DNA of 64,000 nucleotides, from NCBI GenBank assembly GCA_003283665.1, contig QBWF01000001.1:1-64000 (forward strand), in the 5' to 3' direction. Each line of letters opens with the position of its first letter. Position 1 is the first letter of the stretch. Below, piece by piece: positions 1-9,243 of the stretch. The position numbers and the translations under genes were made by a program. The stretch comes from Prochlorococcus sp. AG-315-I14. Lineage in GTDB: Bacteria; Cyanobacteriota; Cyanobacteriia; PCC-6307; Cyanobiaceae. The notes under the pieces were generated by a model. It did not search any database and had not been told where the DNA came from. It was given only the letters and a program-made list of their open reading frames with translations.

Positions 1-176
1 AAAATCTTTGCTAAGAAAATACCTATTAAGATTTGCAGGCCAAAAAAAGGGAAACAAGCACAAAAAACACCTAAACCAAACCCACAGGCTCTCTGATAAA
101 GAGAACCTTCCTGCTCCCAGACCCAAAAGATAAATTTTCGAATTCTTTTTATTAAATTGAGGAAGATTGTTCCCAT
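1..176 (-). CDS. DUF2062 membrane protein, N-terminal part
   Basis: An open frame on the minus strand starts with ATG at 176-174 and runs off the left edge, giving 58 residues. The frame reads basic and aromatic residues (IRKFIFWVWEQEGS), then a glycine-rich hydrophobic stretch ending in FPFFGLQ. A phenylalanine/proline/GLQ motif inside the first membrane segment is typical of the DUF2062 family, small membrane proteins of unknown function. It is divergent from mnmE with about 70 bp between the starts. The C-terminus lies outside the window, so full length and integrity cannot be judged. Confidence 0.6.
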   Translation of the reverse strand, partial: MGTIFLNLIKRIRKFIFWVWEQEGSLYQRACGFGLGVFCACFPFFGLQILIGIFLAKI

Positions 177-247
177 AATTGACAAATCTTGCTTAAAAAG
201 GAACAGACTGCTTTTGATCTTAGTGAAGATTACGTAACTATTGATTG

Positions 248-1642
248 ATGAATTTTTTTTCCCCCTCTGAAGATACTATTGCGGCAATTGCAACAGCAAT
301 ATCTCCTGGTCAAGGAAGTATCGCTGTAGTTAAGATTTCAGGCTCATCAGCGATTGAGATAAGCAAGAAAATTGTTCAAATACCTGGAAATCAAGAGTGG
401 AATACTCATACAGTGCTTTATGGACATGTATTGGAAAAAAATAGAGAAAAATATATAGATGAGGTTTTGGTACTAATTATGAAAGGACCGAGAAGTTTTA
501 CAGGAGAAGACATTGTAGAAATTCATTGCCATGGTGGCATCATTCCTGTTCAGATGATTCTCGAAAGAATCTTGGAAAATTCCAAAGTTAGAAGAGCTGA
601 ACCAGGAGAATTCAGTCAAAGAGCAGTTCTTAATGGGCGTTTAACCCTTACTCAAGCTGAAGCAATTAGTGAAATCATTTCGGCAAGGAGTAAAAAAGCT
701 GCAGCACTTGCAATGAATGGAATCGATGGTGACATTCAAAATACGATTAAATCCATTAGACATCGTTTGCTCAATCAACTAAGTGAAATAGAAGCAAGAA
801 TTGATTTTGAAGACGACCTTCCAATTCTTAGAGAAATCGATGTAAAGAATGAACTTATCAAAATCAAAGATGCTCTAAATAAATTAATCAAAGATTCGGA
901 AAGAGGGTCCTTAGTTCGATCTGGTTTAAAAATTGCTCTCATAGGAAAACCAAATGTTGGGAAAAGCTCATTAATGAATAGACTTTGCAAGAGAGAAAAA
1001 GCAATAGTTACAGATCTACCTGGAACGACAAGAGATCTTTTAGAAAGTGAAGTAGTAATAGAAGGAATACCAGTAATTTTTATTGATACTGCAGGTATTA
1101 GAGATACTGAAAATATGATTGAAAAAATTGGTATTGCTAGAACTCAAAATGCATTAAAAAATGCTGATATTATTACATTTATTTATGATTACTCACAAGG
1201 ATGGACTACCAATGATCAAGTAATAATGGAACAGATACCAAGAGATATTCCACTAATTATAGTTGCAAATAAATCTGACCTTAAGGCTAATAAATTAATT
1301 GAATCTATTCCTCAAAAAATATTAGACAACGTACAACCAATAATAATTAGTGCTAAAACTGGAGAGGGTGAAGAAACGTATATTAATAATTTACTTAAAT
1401 TATCTGGAGCCTATCAAATTCAAGGATTAGAGATTGCTTTGAATGAAAGGCAACTAGATCTAACAAAAGCAGCAAGAAATTCACTTGAGAAAATAGATCA
1501 AGTTTTTGAGGAAAAGCTACCTTGGGATTTCTGGACAATCGACTTACGTGATGCAATTAATTATTTAGATCAATTGACTGGAGAGGAGCTAACAGAAAGC
1601 TTGCTAGATAATATATTCTCTAAATTCTGCATTGGCAAGTAA
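248..1642 (+). CDS. mnmE: tRNA modification GTPase MnmE (TrmE)
   Basis: MnmE acts with MnmG to install the 5-carboxymethylaminomethyl group on U34 of certain tRNAs. The 464-residue product has the expected order: an N-terminal folate-binding domain (about 1-120), a helical domain, and an inserted G domain with GKPNVGKSS near residue 233, DTAG and NKSD. It ends in the invariant FCIGK, whose cysteine is essential. Length matches the family. I start at the ATG at 248; an in-frame TTG one codon upstream (245) is possible. The gene is followed by an 11-bp perfect inverted repeat. Confidence 0.96.
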   Translation: MNFFSPSEDTIAAIATAISPGQGSIAVVKISGSSAIEISKKIVQIPGNQEWNTHTVLYGHVLEKNREKYIDEVLVLIMKGPRSFTGEDIVEIHCHGGIIPVQMILERILENSKVRRAEPGEFSQRAVLNGRLTLTQAEAISEIISARSKKAAALAMNGIDGDIQNTIKSIRHRLLNQLSEIEARIDFEDDLPILREIDVKNELIKIKDALNKLIKDSERGSLVRSGLKIALIGKPNVGKSSLMNRLCKREKAIVTDLPGTTRDLLESEVVIEGIPVIFIDTAGIRDTENMIEKIGIARTQNALKNADIITFIYDYSQGWTTNDQVIMEQIPRDIPLIIVANKSDLKANKLIESIPQKILDNVQPIIISAKTGEGEETYINNLLKLSGAYQIQGLEIALNERQLDLTKAARNSLEKIDQVFEEKLPWDFWTIDLRDAINYLDQLTGEELTESLLDNIFSKFCIGK

Positions 1643-1650
1643 TGATAATC

Positions 1651-1684
1651 TTACTATTGATAATTTAATTATCATCAATAGTAA
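1651..1684. terminator. 11-bp inverted repeat after mnmE
   Basis: TTACTATTGAT (1651-1661) and ATCAATAGTAA (1674-1684) are perfect inverted copies separated by 12 AT-rich bases, starting 9 bp after the mnmE stop. The position suggests a transcript end for mnmE. The stem is AT-rich and the + strand lacks a T-run after it; the minus strand has a short T-run just before it. It is therefore a weak terminator call and might be an RNA end-stabilising hairpin. Confidence 0.4.
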
Positions 1685-1820
1685 AAATATAGTACAAATA
1701 ATAACAAACACTACCTAGTAATATTGCAACCATGATATTCACGCTATGAACAACTTCCACGTTATCTTCTGAATTGGATTTTTCATTATTACATATTACA
1801 GATAATCTTACAAACCTCAA
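1665..1820 (-). CDS. possible 51-residue single-span membrane protein
   Basis: The 310-bp gap between mnmE and nadC holds one minus-strand frame with protein-like character. It has a TTG start at 1820, an N-terminal part with several acidic residues, then a hydrophobic run (NIMVAILLGSVCYYLYYIF) of membrane-spanning length, then a short acidic tail and TAA. Its stop lies inside the mnmE-distal hairpin. I do not recognise the family. A competing + strand frame (1774-1977) overlaps the nadC start and looks like chance AT-rich coding. The TTG start and AT-rich background leave real doubt; homologues in related genomes would decide it. Confidence 0.25.
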   Translation of the reverse strand: MRFVRLSVICNNEKSNSEDNVEVVHSVNIMVAILLGSVCYYLYYIFTIDDN

Positions 1821-1952
1821 ATGTATTAGGAATTATAATAAGTATATCTTCAACTATCTAAAATCAGAATTCTTAAGACTGAAATATTTAAAAAATATTT
1901 TTCTTAATTTGGGTTTTGCGATTGGTATAGTAAATAATGACTTTCTTTTATT

Positions 1953-2837
1953 GTGGATCTTCACTCACCCAAACTAAATAAAATATTAGATTCTTGGATT
2001 GAAGAAGATCTTGGTAATGGAGATCTAACTAGATTTGTAACAAGCCATCAAAATGCATCAGCGCATTGGATAGCAAAAGAACCAGGGACCTTTTGTGGCG
2101 GTAGCTTAATAAGACTGTTATTTCATAAAATTGATCCTCAAGTAGAAGTACAGCTACTTATAAGAGATGGTGATAATTTTACAGCAAATCAAAAAATTTT
2201 AGAGCTAACAGGTCCTGCATCTGCCTTGTTGGCAGGAGAGAGAGTAACCCTGAATATTGCTATGCACCTGTCTGGAATTGCTACAGCGACAGCCTTACTT
2301 GTCTCAAAGCTCTCAGGTAGTGATGTGAAATTAGCAGATACGCGTAAAACAACTCCAGGACTAAGAGTTTTCGAAAAATATGCTGTTTGCTGCGGAGGAG
2401 GTATTAATCACAGGTTTGGACTAGATGACGCAGCAATGTTGAAAGAGAACCATATAGCGTGGTCTAACGGAATTAGTGAAAGCATAAAAATATTAAAACA
2501 AAGTATTCCATGGACAAAAAAAATCATTGTTGAAGCAGAAACAACTTCTCAAGCCAAAGAAGCCGTAAAGGCTGGTGCCGATGGTGTTTTACTAGATGAA
2601 ATGTCAGCTGAAACTATTAAAGAATTAGTCCCCCAATTGCGACAATTAGTAGAAGAGAGTAATTCAAGAGAAGTCTCAAAAAATGTTGTAATTGAAGTGT
2701 CTGGAATTAATCCCAAAAATCTATCAGAATATGTTTTTACTGGTATTGATTTAATCTCAACAAGCGCACCTATCACTAAAAGTAATTGGATAGATTTCAG
2801 CATGCGCTTCAATAAAGCTCTAGAAAACAAACACTAA
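1953..2837 (+). CDS. nadC: nicotinate-nucleotide pyrophosphorylase (carboxylating)
   Basis: NadC converts quinolinate and PRPP to nicotinate mononucleotide, CO2 and pyrophosphate in de novo NAD synthesis. The 294-residue product matches the family length. It shows the N-terminal EEDLGNGDLT, GERVTLN, the substrate-binding RKTTPGLR segment near residue 130, MLKENHI near 163 and VEAETT near 192, then the barrel strand VLLDEMS. The start is GTG at 1953, where the protein begins at the usual family N-terminus. It is followed 6 bp later by argS, so the two are probably co-transcribed. Confidence 0.95.
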   Translation: MDLHSPKLNKILDSWIEEDLGNGDLTRFVTSHQNASAHWIAKEPGTFCGGSLIRLLFHKIDPQVEVQLLIRDGDNFTANQKILELTGPASALLAGERVTLNIAMHLSGIATATALLVSKLSGSDVKLADTRKTTPGLRVFEKYAVCCGGGINHRFGLDDAAMLKENHIAWSNGISESIKILKQSIPWTKKIIVEAETTSQAKEAVKAGADGVLLDEMSAETIKELVPQLRQLVEESNSREVSKNVVIEVSGINPKNLSEYVFTGIDLISTSAPITKSNWIDFSMRFNKALENKH

Positions 2838-2843
2838 ATATTT

Positions 2844-4655
2844 ATGTTTCGCATCTCCACCATCTTAGAAAAATCTCTACATACAGCCCTAAATGAGGCA
2901 TTTCCAAAAGAAGAAAGAAGCTCAACAAGTTCATTAATAATTTCAAACACACATTTAGTTCCAGCATCCAAACCAGAATTTGGTGATTTTCAAATTAATT
3001 GTGCCTTGGCATTGGCAAAAGAAATTAAAATACCCCCACGTCAAATTGCCAAAACAATTGTCGATCAACTACAAAAAGATGATGAATTTTTGAGAATTTG
3101 TAATACCCCTGATATTGCAGGTCCAGGGTTTATAAATCTAACCATTAATTCTCAAACATTAATTACTGAAATTTCTAATCGTCTCAATGATGAGAGATTA
3201 GGAGTTAGCCCCAAAGAATTCATAACAGATACCCAAAATAGTAACCGTGTAATAATTGATTTTTCTAGTCCAAATATTGCAAAGGAAATGCATGTTGGTC
3301 ACCTTAGATCAACAATTATTGGAGATTCTCTTGCAAGAATTCTAGAATTTTGTGGTTATGAAGTTTTACGCATAAATCATGTAGGAGATTGGGGTACTCA
3401 ATTTGGAATGTTAATTACTCACCTTAAAGAAGTCGCACCCGAGGCCCTAAACAAAGAAGGTGTGGTTGAGATAGGTGATCTCGTCAACTTTTATAGAGAA
3501 GCAAAAAAAAGATTTGATGAGAATAAAGCCTTTAAAAAGAAATCTCGAAATGAAGTCGTCAATTTACAATCAGGTGATAAGAATAGCTTGAATGCATGGA
3601 AATTATTATGTAATCAATCAAGAAAAGAATTTCAGAAAATATATGATCGCCTTGATATAAAATTAATAGAGAGAGGTGAGTCTTTTTACAATAAATTTTT
3701 AAGCAATGTTATAGAGGATTTAAAAAATAAAAATCTACTCGTTAATGATCAGGGTGCTAAATGCGTTTTCCTCGAAAGTTACTTAGGCAAAGATGGAAAA
3801 CCTCAACCTATTATTGTTCAGAAAAGTGATGGAGGTTTTAACTATGCAACAACTGATTTAGCGGCAATCAAATATCGATTGACGAAATCTCCTGATGGAG
3901 ATGGTGCAAGCCGTTTGATTTATGTAACAGATGCTGGACAGTCATCTCATTTTTCTGGAGTTTTCCAAATAGCCAAATGTGCAAATTGGATACCTGAATA
4001 TTGTCGTGTAGAACATGTACCTTTTGGTCTTGTGCAAGGAGAAGATGGTAAAAAATTAAAAACTCGATCAGGAGAAACAATTAGATTGGTTGACCTTCTT
4101 AATGAGGCAGTTAAGAGAGCCAAACAAGACTTGACTAGTCGTCTTGAAACTGAAGGTAGAGATGAAAGTAATAGCTTTATAGAAAAAGTCTCAACAACAG
4201 TAGGGATTGCAGCTATAAAATATGCAGATTTAAGTCAAAATAGAGTATCTAACTACCAATTTAGTTTTGAAAAGATGTTATCACTTCAAGGTAATACAGC
4301 TCCATATTTATTATATGCATTAGTCAGAATAGCTGGTATTTCTAGGAAAGAGGGAAAGTCAAAGGTATCTAATCAAAATCTACATTTTCATGAAACACAG
4401 GAATGGAGACTAATTAGAAAGTTATTACAACTTGACTGTGTAATTTCTGAGGTAGAAGAGGACCTTCTTCCTAATAGGCTATGTGGATATTTATTTGAAT
4501 TAAGTCAAGTATTTAATAGATTCTACGATCAAGTACCTATTTTAAAAGCTGATGGAACTTCACGTAATAGCAGACTATTGTTATGTTCTCTTACCGCAGA
4601 TACCCTCAAACTGGGTATGCATCTATTAGGAATACCAACTTTAGATAGAATGTAA
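2844..4655 (+). CDS. argS: arginyl-tRNA synthetase
   Basis: This class I synthetase charges tRNA-Arg. The 603-residue product has the N-terminal additional domain (about 1-110), the HIGH-type signature as HVGH near residue 150, the catalytic GDWGTQFG, and the arginine-enzyme counterpart of the KMSKS loop (GKKLKTRSG, near 402). This loop is naturally divergent in ArgRS. The C-terminal anticodon-binding domain ends in [13 protein letters not shown], typical of the family. The stop TAA shares its last A with the ATG of the next gene, indicating translational coupling. Confidence 0.97.
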   Translation: MFRISTILEKSLHTALNEAFPKEERSSTSSLIISNTHLVPASKPEFGDFQINCALALAKEIKIPPRQIAKTIVDQLQKDDEFLRICNTPDIAGPGFINLTINSQTLITEISNRLNDERLGVSPKEFITDTQNSNRVIIDFSSPNIAKEMHVGHLRSTIIGDSLARILEFCGYEVLRINHVGDWGTQFGMLITHLKEVAPEALNKEGVVEIGDLVNFYREAKKRFDENKAFKKKSRNEVVNLQSGDKNSLNAWKLLCNQSRKEFQKIYDRLDIKLIERGESFYNKFLSNVIEDLKNKNLLVNDQGAKCVFLESYLGKDGKPQPIIVQKSDGGFNYATTDLAAIKYRLTKSPDGDGASRLIYVTDAGQSSHFSGVFQIAKCANWIPEYCRVEHVPFGLVQGEDGKKLKTRSGETIRLVDLLNEAVKRAKQDLTSRLETEGRDESNSFIEKVSTTVGIAAIKYADLSQNRVSNYQFSFEKMLSLQGNTAPYLLYALVRIAGISRKEGKSKVSNQNLHFHETQEWRLIRKLLQLDCVISEVEEDLLPNRLCGYLFELSQVFNRFYDQVPILKADGTSRNSRLLLCSLTADTLKLGMHLLGIPTLDRM

Positions 4656-5770
4656 TGAGCACTTCAGAAAATCCTTCTTTAAAAGCACCTACTCCCAGAA
4701 GAGAGATCGAGGTTTTAAGGCCTTACTCTGCCCCTCTAGAAGGGCGAAGAGGATTACTTCGACTGGATTTCAATGAAAACACAGTGGGACCTAGTCCAGC
4801 TGTTCTTAAGTCACTAAAAGGAATCACTAGAGAAGAAATAGCTATTTATCCTGAATATTCAGGGTTAAAAGAGAAAGTAGTAGAGAACTTAATTAATCAA
4901 AGTCCAACAATAAATATAAATTCTTCTGAAATTGGAATCTTCAATGGCGTAGATGCCGCAATTCACGCCGTTTGTCATTCTTATGGCGATCGCGGTAATC
5001 TAATGCTTACCACATCACCAACTTTTGGTTATTACACTCCTTGCGCACAAATGCAAGGAATGAAAATAATCTCTATACCCTATGAAGGAAAAGAATTTAA
5101 TTATCCATTCACAAAGATTTGCGAGTTGATAGTTAAAGATAATCCTAAAATCTTACTCATTTGTAATCCAAATAACCCAACAGGAACAAGATTAAAACCA
5201 GAGCGTATTTTAGAAATGACTAAGCTCTCATCAACAACATTAATAGTCGTTGATGAATTATATGAGGCTTTTACTGGTGATAGTGTTCTTCCTTTAGTCA
5301 ACTTCCAAGAGACTCCTAATCTTCTAGTACTAAGATCCCTTTCTAAAACAGCAGGTTTAGCTGGTTTGAGAATTGGATTCGCATTGGGAAATGCAGCCAT
5401 CATAAATAGAATTCATAGAGTTACAGGTCCATATGATGTCAATAGCTTTGCCGTAACGGCAGCTTTTGCAGCACTTGAAGATCAATCATATATTGATTCA
5501 TATGTAAATAAAGTTTTAGAAGCTCGCAATTGGTTGAAAGATCAGCTTGAAAATGACAATGTTAAATACCATCTTGATGGTGGAAATTATTTATTAATAT
5601 GGCCTAAATTAGAGCCATATCATATAGAAAAATGCTTACAAAACTCAGGTATCCTAATTAGAAATATGGATAAGAAAGAGAAGTTAAATGGCTCTATTAG
5701 AGTTAGCATTGGTACTCTTAATCAGATGAAAAGATTCTGGTCAGTTTTTAAAAGAATTGATCACATATAA
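4655..5770 (+). CDS. HisC-like PLP-dependent aminotransferase
   Basis: This is a fold-type I aminotransferase of the histidinol-phosphate/aromatic family, 371 residues. NPNNPTG near residue 171, a VVDELYEAF segment with the cofactor aspartate, and SKTAGLAGLRIGF with the Schiff-base lysine near residue 230 are visible. The N-terminus RLDFNEN matches HisC-type enzymes. It overlaps the argS stop by one base. Histidinol-phosphate aminotransferase is the nearest label, but cyanobacteria often carry more than one HisC-like enzyme and no his gene is adjacent, so the substrate is open. Confidence 0.8.
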   Translation: MSTSENPSLKAPTPRREIEVLRPYSAPLEGRRGLLRLDFNENTVGPSPAVLKSLKGITREEIAIYPEYSGLKEKVVENLINQSPTININSSEIGIFNGVDAAIHAVCHSYGDRGNLMLTTSPTFGYYTPCAQMQGMKIISIPYEGKEFNYPFTKICELIVKDNPKILLICNPNNPTGTRLKPERILEMTKLSSTTLIVVDELYEAFTGDSVLPLVNFQETPNLLVLRSLSKTAGLAGLRIGFALGNAAIINRIHRVTGPYDVNSFAVTAAFAALEDQSYIDSYVNKVLEARNWLKDQLENDNVKYHLDGGNYLLIWPKLEPYHIEKCLQNSGILIRNMDKKEKLNGSIRVSIGTLNQMKRFWSVFKRIDHI

Positions 5771-6195
5771 AAACTGTTCAATTAAATATATGAAAGTGTC
5801 CTGAAAAGCTTCATTCCTCAGATTATATTTCATGCCAATTTCGCTAATACTCCTACCGTTCGTAACTTCTAAAATTGGTTCAATTCCTATATGTCATGCA
5901 CTTGTTTTTCTCTTTACCTTATTTCTGATATTGAACTGGTATAACAGCCTTGGGTTCACAGTCTCTACTACATTTGCAGCCTCTTGAGCATTGTAAGATT
6001 TAGTCTATCTCCATACAGCGATAAACAATACATCTAGTGTCTACTAAAAATCTATCTTTAATAGTCAATCATGCAATATTACCTCTTGATGAGTGAAATC
6101 GATCCTGTCTTACCTCCATTTTCATATTTTAAACATTCGATATCTGCAATCTCTAAATCGAGAATGAGTACTGAAAATCCTTTATCAATAGTCAC
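5771..6195. other. 425-bp stretch without an intact gene
   Basis: This is the longest gene-free span apart from the rpaA upstream region, and it separates two convergent genes. No frame reaches normal gene length. On the minus strand there is a 38-codon frame (GTG at 6195, directly abutting the pabA stop, to 6079). Further left are a short cysteine-rich scrap (CSRGCKC) and an in-frame scrap (ISEIGMKYNLRNEAF), both interrupted by stops. A GGTTCAATTCC string near 5877 looks like a tRNA T-arm, but no acceptor stem pairs with it. A decayed gene or a non-coding RNA are both possible; neither is shown. Confidence 0.35.
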
Positions 6196-6792
6196 CTAAC
6201 TTAATTCTGCTAAATCTAAAAAGTTAGAAAGTAATTTATGGCCAGATTGAGTCAATACGCTTTCAGGATGAAACTGTACTCCATTTATATGTGGATATAA
6301 TCTGTGTTTTATTCCCATGATTGTGTTGTCTTCTAACCACGCAACAACTTCCAAACAGTCAGGTAAACTATCTCTTTCTGCAATTAAACTGTGATACCTT
6401 GTTGCGACTAAAGGGTTAGGTAAATCCTTAAACAAACCATTATTTTGATGAAAGACATTAGATGTTTTTCCATGCATTAATTCTTTCGCTCTTATTATTT
6501 TACCTCCAAAAGCCTGAGTAATGGCTTGATGGCCTAAACAAACTCCAAGGGTAGGCACTGTCGTAGATATCTCAGATAAAATGTCTAAACAAACTCCAGA
6601 CTGATTCGGATCACCCGGACCAGGAGATAATAAAATTGCATCAGGACTTAAATCTTTAATCTCATCAATTGTCAGAGAATCATTGCGCTCAACTCTGACT
6701 TCTGAAACGATTGAATGATCCGAAGCTAACTCGCCCAAATATTGAACAAGGTTATACGTAAAGCTGTCGTAATTGTCGATAACTAAAAACAT
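6196..6792 (-). CDS. pabA: glutamine amidotransferase of anthranilate/aminodeoxychorismate synthase
   Basis: This class I glutaminase subunit supplies ammonia to anthranilate synthase (TrpE) or aminodeoxychorismate synthase (PabB). The 198-residue protein starts with VIDNYDSFTYNLVQYLG and has LLSPGPGDP, the nucleophile cysteine in GVCLGHQ (Cys85), and the His-Glu pair in GVQFHPES near residue 172. Length is full. No synthase large subunit is nearby, so TrpG versus PabA cannot be decided; bacteria with one copy often share it between both pathways. It lies 12 bp after dgkA in a minus-strand run. Confidence 0.88.
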   Translation of the reverse strand: MFLVIDNYDSFTYNLVQYLGELASDHSIVSEVRVERNDSLTIDEIKDLSPDAILLSPGPGDPNQSGVCLDILSEISTTVPTLGVCLGHQAITQAFGGKIIRAKELMHGKTSNVFHQNNGLFKDLPNPLVATRYHSLIAERDSLPDCLEVVAWLEDNTIMGIKHRLYPHINGVQFHPESVLTQSGHKLLSNFLDLAELS

Positions 6793-6804
6793 AATTTCAA
6801 GCCA

Positions 6805-7278
6805 TTAAATTCCTAATTTTGTTAGGAACGGTGGAAGTAATAACAGAAAAGCAACAAGCAATGAACTAATTGACGAAGCTAAAACAGCTGCCGCCGAACA
6901 ATCTTTAGCAATTCGCGCGAGAGGATGAAAGCGTTTTCCAATTGCTAAATCAACAGTTGCTTCAATTGCAGTATTAACTAATTCAAGCACTAATACACAA
7001 GTAACGGTAAGCGTCATAATAGCCAATTGACTTGTATTGAGTTCTAGAAGAAATCCTAGAAGAAAAGCACCTACGCCAAAAACAACGTGAATACGAAAAT
7101 TTCTCTGACTTGAAAAGGCATAATTTAAACCTTTGGTTGCATACAACAGGCTGGTCGGAAGATCTTTAGCTATCTGCCACGAGGATCTTCTCTTGTAGGC
7201 TTTTTCCGAGTCACTAGAAACATTAGCAACATTCCTATTAGTCGAATTGGATATCTCAGGGGTCAAATTTTTTGTCAT
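6805..7278 (-). CDS. dgkA: diacylglycerol/undecaprenol kinase family protein
   Basis: This is a small integral-membrane kinase of the prokaryotic DgkA family, phosphorylating diacylglycerol or undecaprenol. The 157-residue product has a polar N-terminal extension of about 35 residues. It is followed by the family motifs GLNYAFSSQRNFRIH and ELVNTAIEATVDL (the catalytic glutamate region) and three hydrophobic segments. It sits between ybeY and pabA on the minus strand with gaps of 12-15 bp. The same ybeY-dgkA pairing is common in bacteria, which supports the call. Confidence 0.9.
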   Translation of the reverse strand: MTKNLTPEISNSTNRNVANVSSDSEKAYKRRSSWQIAKDLPTSLLYATKGLNYAFSSQRNFRIHVVFGVGAFLLGFLLELNTSQLAIMTLTVTCVLVLELVNTAIEATVDLAIGKRFHPLARIAKDCSAAAVLASSISSLLVAFLLLLPPFLTKLGI

Positions 7279-7293
7279 TTTATTAGCTTCATT

Positions 7294-7848
7294 TCAGAGA
7301 ATACCTCTTAAATCAAGAAGTTGCTCTTGAGTAGAAAGCATTTGCTTAAGACTTTCTTCATCAGAATGATCCCAACCCAATAGATGTAAAAGGCCATGAC
7401 TTGCAAGCCATCTAAGTTCCCTAGCTAAGTCAATATTGTTTTCTTTAGCTTGTCTGATTGCAGTTGATAAAGATATAACGATGTCACCTAATTCAATACA
7501 CTCTTGATTTGGCACAAAAGATAATCCATCAATCATCGGGAAAGAGAGCACATCAGTACTTTTCAATTGACCTCTCCAGTTCTGATTTAACTCGTAAATT
7601 CTGTTGTCATTAGTTAGTTCAAGACCCAAACTTATTTTTCTAGCATTCCTTATGACTGAATGACATTGCATTTTTTGATTAGCTTGTATGAAACTTATCC
7701 AATTAGTTATGTCTACTACCCATAGACATGAATTTCTCATAAGATTTATAGTCTCATCATCAACATTTACCTCTAACTCTGCGACAGAGAGGGAAGTAAA
7801 GGAAAGATCTAATTCCAATTTGTCAGAGCTAATATAATTTCCTTTCAT
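7294..7848 (-). CDS. ybeY: endoribonuclease YbeY (16S rRNA maturation)
   Basis: YbeY is a zinc-dependent endoribonuclease for 16S rRNA 3' end processing and ribosome quality control. The zinc ligands appear as HGLLHLLGWDH with histidines near residues 151, 155 and 161, and the family segment STDVLSFP precedes it. The product is 184 residues, slightly longer than many homologues because of an N-terminal extension. ATG start at 7848. It is followed by dgkA after 15 bp and preceded by the DUF3285 gene after 8 bp. Confidence 0.95.
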   Translation of the reverse strand: MKGNYISSDKLELDLSFTSLSVAELEVNVDDETINLMRNSCLWVVDITNWISFIQANQKMQCHSVIRNARKISLGLELTNDNRIYELNQNWRGQLKSTDVLSFPMIDGLSFVPNQECIELGDIVISLSTAIRQAKENNIDLARELRWLASHGLLHLLGWDHSDEESLKQMLSTQEQLLDLRGIL

Positions 7849-7856
7849 AAAAACCC

Positions 7857-8048
7857 TTATTGAGGAATATGAGGTTTCCCAAGTGTTGCTATTAAAATAA
7901 TAAATCCTATAAATCCAACAGCTGTTAGACCAAAATGAAAAAGACTTTGGCTTCCTTTTCTGACCATATTTTTCATCGCAAGTTTTATAAAACTCGGTGA
8001 TGGCGTTCTTTTCTTCAACGTGTCATCTGGAAGAGATTTATTATTCAT
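7857..8048 (-). CDS. DUF3285 small membrane protein
   Basis: This 63-residue cyanobacterial protein of unknown function has a polar N-terminal half ([18 protein letters not shown]), a basic patch MKNMVRKG, and one C-terminal membrane segment of about 20 residues. This is the layout of the DUF3285 family found next to prfB/ybeY in cyanobacteria. Its start overlaps the last 8 bp of prfB, so it is probably translated from the same message. Confidence 0.85.
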   Translation of the reverse strand: MNNKSLPDDTLKKRTPSPSFIKLAMKNMVRKGSQSLFHFGLTAVGFIGFIILIATLGKPHIPQ

Positions 8049-9184
8049 TTGCCTTTATCGAATCGGATTCTATTTCAGAAGCTTCAACATTTTGCCTTAA
8101 AAGAGATTGAATAAAAAGATCTAATTCTCCATTCATAACTGAATCCACATCTGTTGTCTCTTGATCTGTTCGTAAATCCTTAACCATTTGATATGGATGA
8201 AAAACATAATTTCTAATTTGATTGCCCCAAGCCGCTTCTACTATATCTCCACGAATATCTGCAATCTTTGCAGCTCTCTGCTCAACTGCAATAACCATCA
8301 ATTTGGATTTGAGCAAAACCAAAGCTTTCTCTTTATTTTGAAGTTGAGACCTTTCTTGCGTACATCTAACAGCTAAACCCGTTGGCAAATGAACAATGCG
8401 AACAGCAGTCTCAACTTTATTGACATTTTGGCCACCTGCTCCACCTGAACGACTAGTAGTTACCTCTAAATCTTTTTCAGGAATATCTAATTCAACCTCA
8501 TCATCAAGTTTGGGCATTACTTCAACTCCAGCGAAACTTGTCTGTCTCTTCCCATTTGCGTTAAAAGGAGAAATCCTTACTAAACGGTGAGTACCTTTCT
8601 CATTTTGTAAATAACCATACGCATAACTTCCTTCAATTTCAATAGTGGCACTTTTTATTCCTGCTTCTTCACCCTCAGAAAGCTCATTAATAGTTACTTT
8701 CATATTATTGTTCTCTGCCCAGCGGGTATACATCCTTAAAAGCATTTGAGCCCAATCTTGAGCATCCGTTCCTCCGGCACCAGCATTTATTGATAAAACT
8801 GCCCCCTCTTTATCATAAGTACCACTTAAAAGACGCTCCATCTCCCATTTCTCAAGTTCAATCATCAATTGATCAAGACCTTGCTGAGCTTCTAAAAGCA
8901 TTTCTTCATCAGGTTCTATCTCGTAGAGCTCCAGTGAAATATTTGCATCTTCAATCGCACTCTTCCATGCAGTTAACTTTCCTAACTCTGCTTTAACTTC
9001 GTCAAGTTGGCGCATCTGTTTTTGAGCATTTTTCTGATCATTCCAAAATTCAGGTTGTGCAGCAACTTGCTCTAAATCCCTCTTTCTTGCTAATAAAGCA
9101 GGTTCGTCAAAGACAGTCCTGGGTATTTCCCAGGCGAGTCGTTAAAATTGAAAGATCTCTTTTGAAATCGGTCAGGTCTTGCAA
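8041..9184 (-). CDS. prfB: peptide chain release factor 2, with programmed +1 frameshift
   Basis: RF2 terminates translation at UGA and UAA. The long frame (8041-9015 from its first ATG) lacks the family N-terminus. The missing part lies upstream in another frame and ends [17 protein letters not shown]...CL at an in-frame TGA (9109-9107). The junction reads CTT TGA C, the classic RF2 recoding site; after +1 slippage the protein continues [14 protein letters not shown]. The joined protein is about 380 residues, with SPF in RISPFNANG and GGQ in [11 protein letters not shown] place the start at TTG 9184, just before QDLTDFKR; this start is uncertain. Divergent from grxC. Confidence 0.93.
9106..9112 (-). 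promoter_or_regulatory. RF2 autoregulatory frameshift site CTTTGAC
   Basis: Read on the minus strand, CTT (9112-9110) TGA (9109-9107) C (9106) joins the two frames of prfB. When RF2 is scarce the ribosome pauses at UGA and slips +1, making more RF2. The CAGGAC just upstream is at best a weak anti-SD pairing element compared with the AGGGGG of E. coli. Confidence 0.9.
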
Positions 9185-9243
9185 AAGAAGTAATAGAATC
9201 AATGCATTAAAAGCTATCAGTAGATCCACCCTTAAAAGGAAAA

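Noticed and set aside
1774..1977. 67-residue plus-strand frame upstream of nadC
   Set aside because: Composition is that of chance AT-rich sequence and it overlaps the nadC start; no recognisable motif.
5860..5900. GGTTCAATTCC resembling a tRNA T-arm or a tmRNA acceptor piece
   Set aside because: The T-stem has a mismatch, no acceptor, anticodon or D-arm pairs with it, and no tmRNA tag-peptide coding sequence is nearby.
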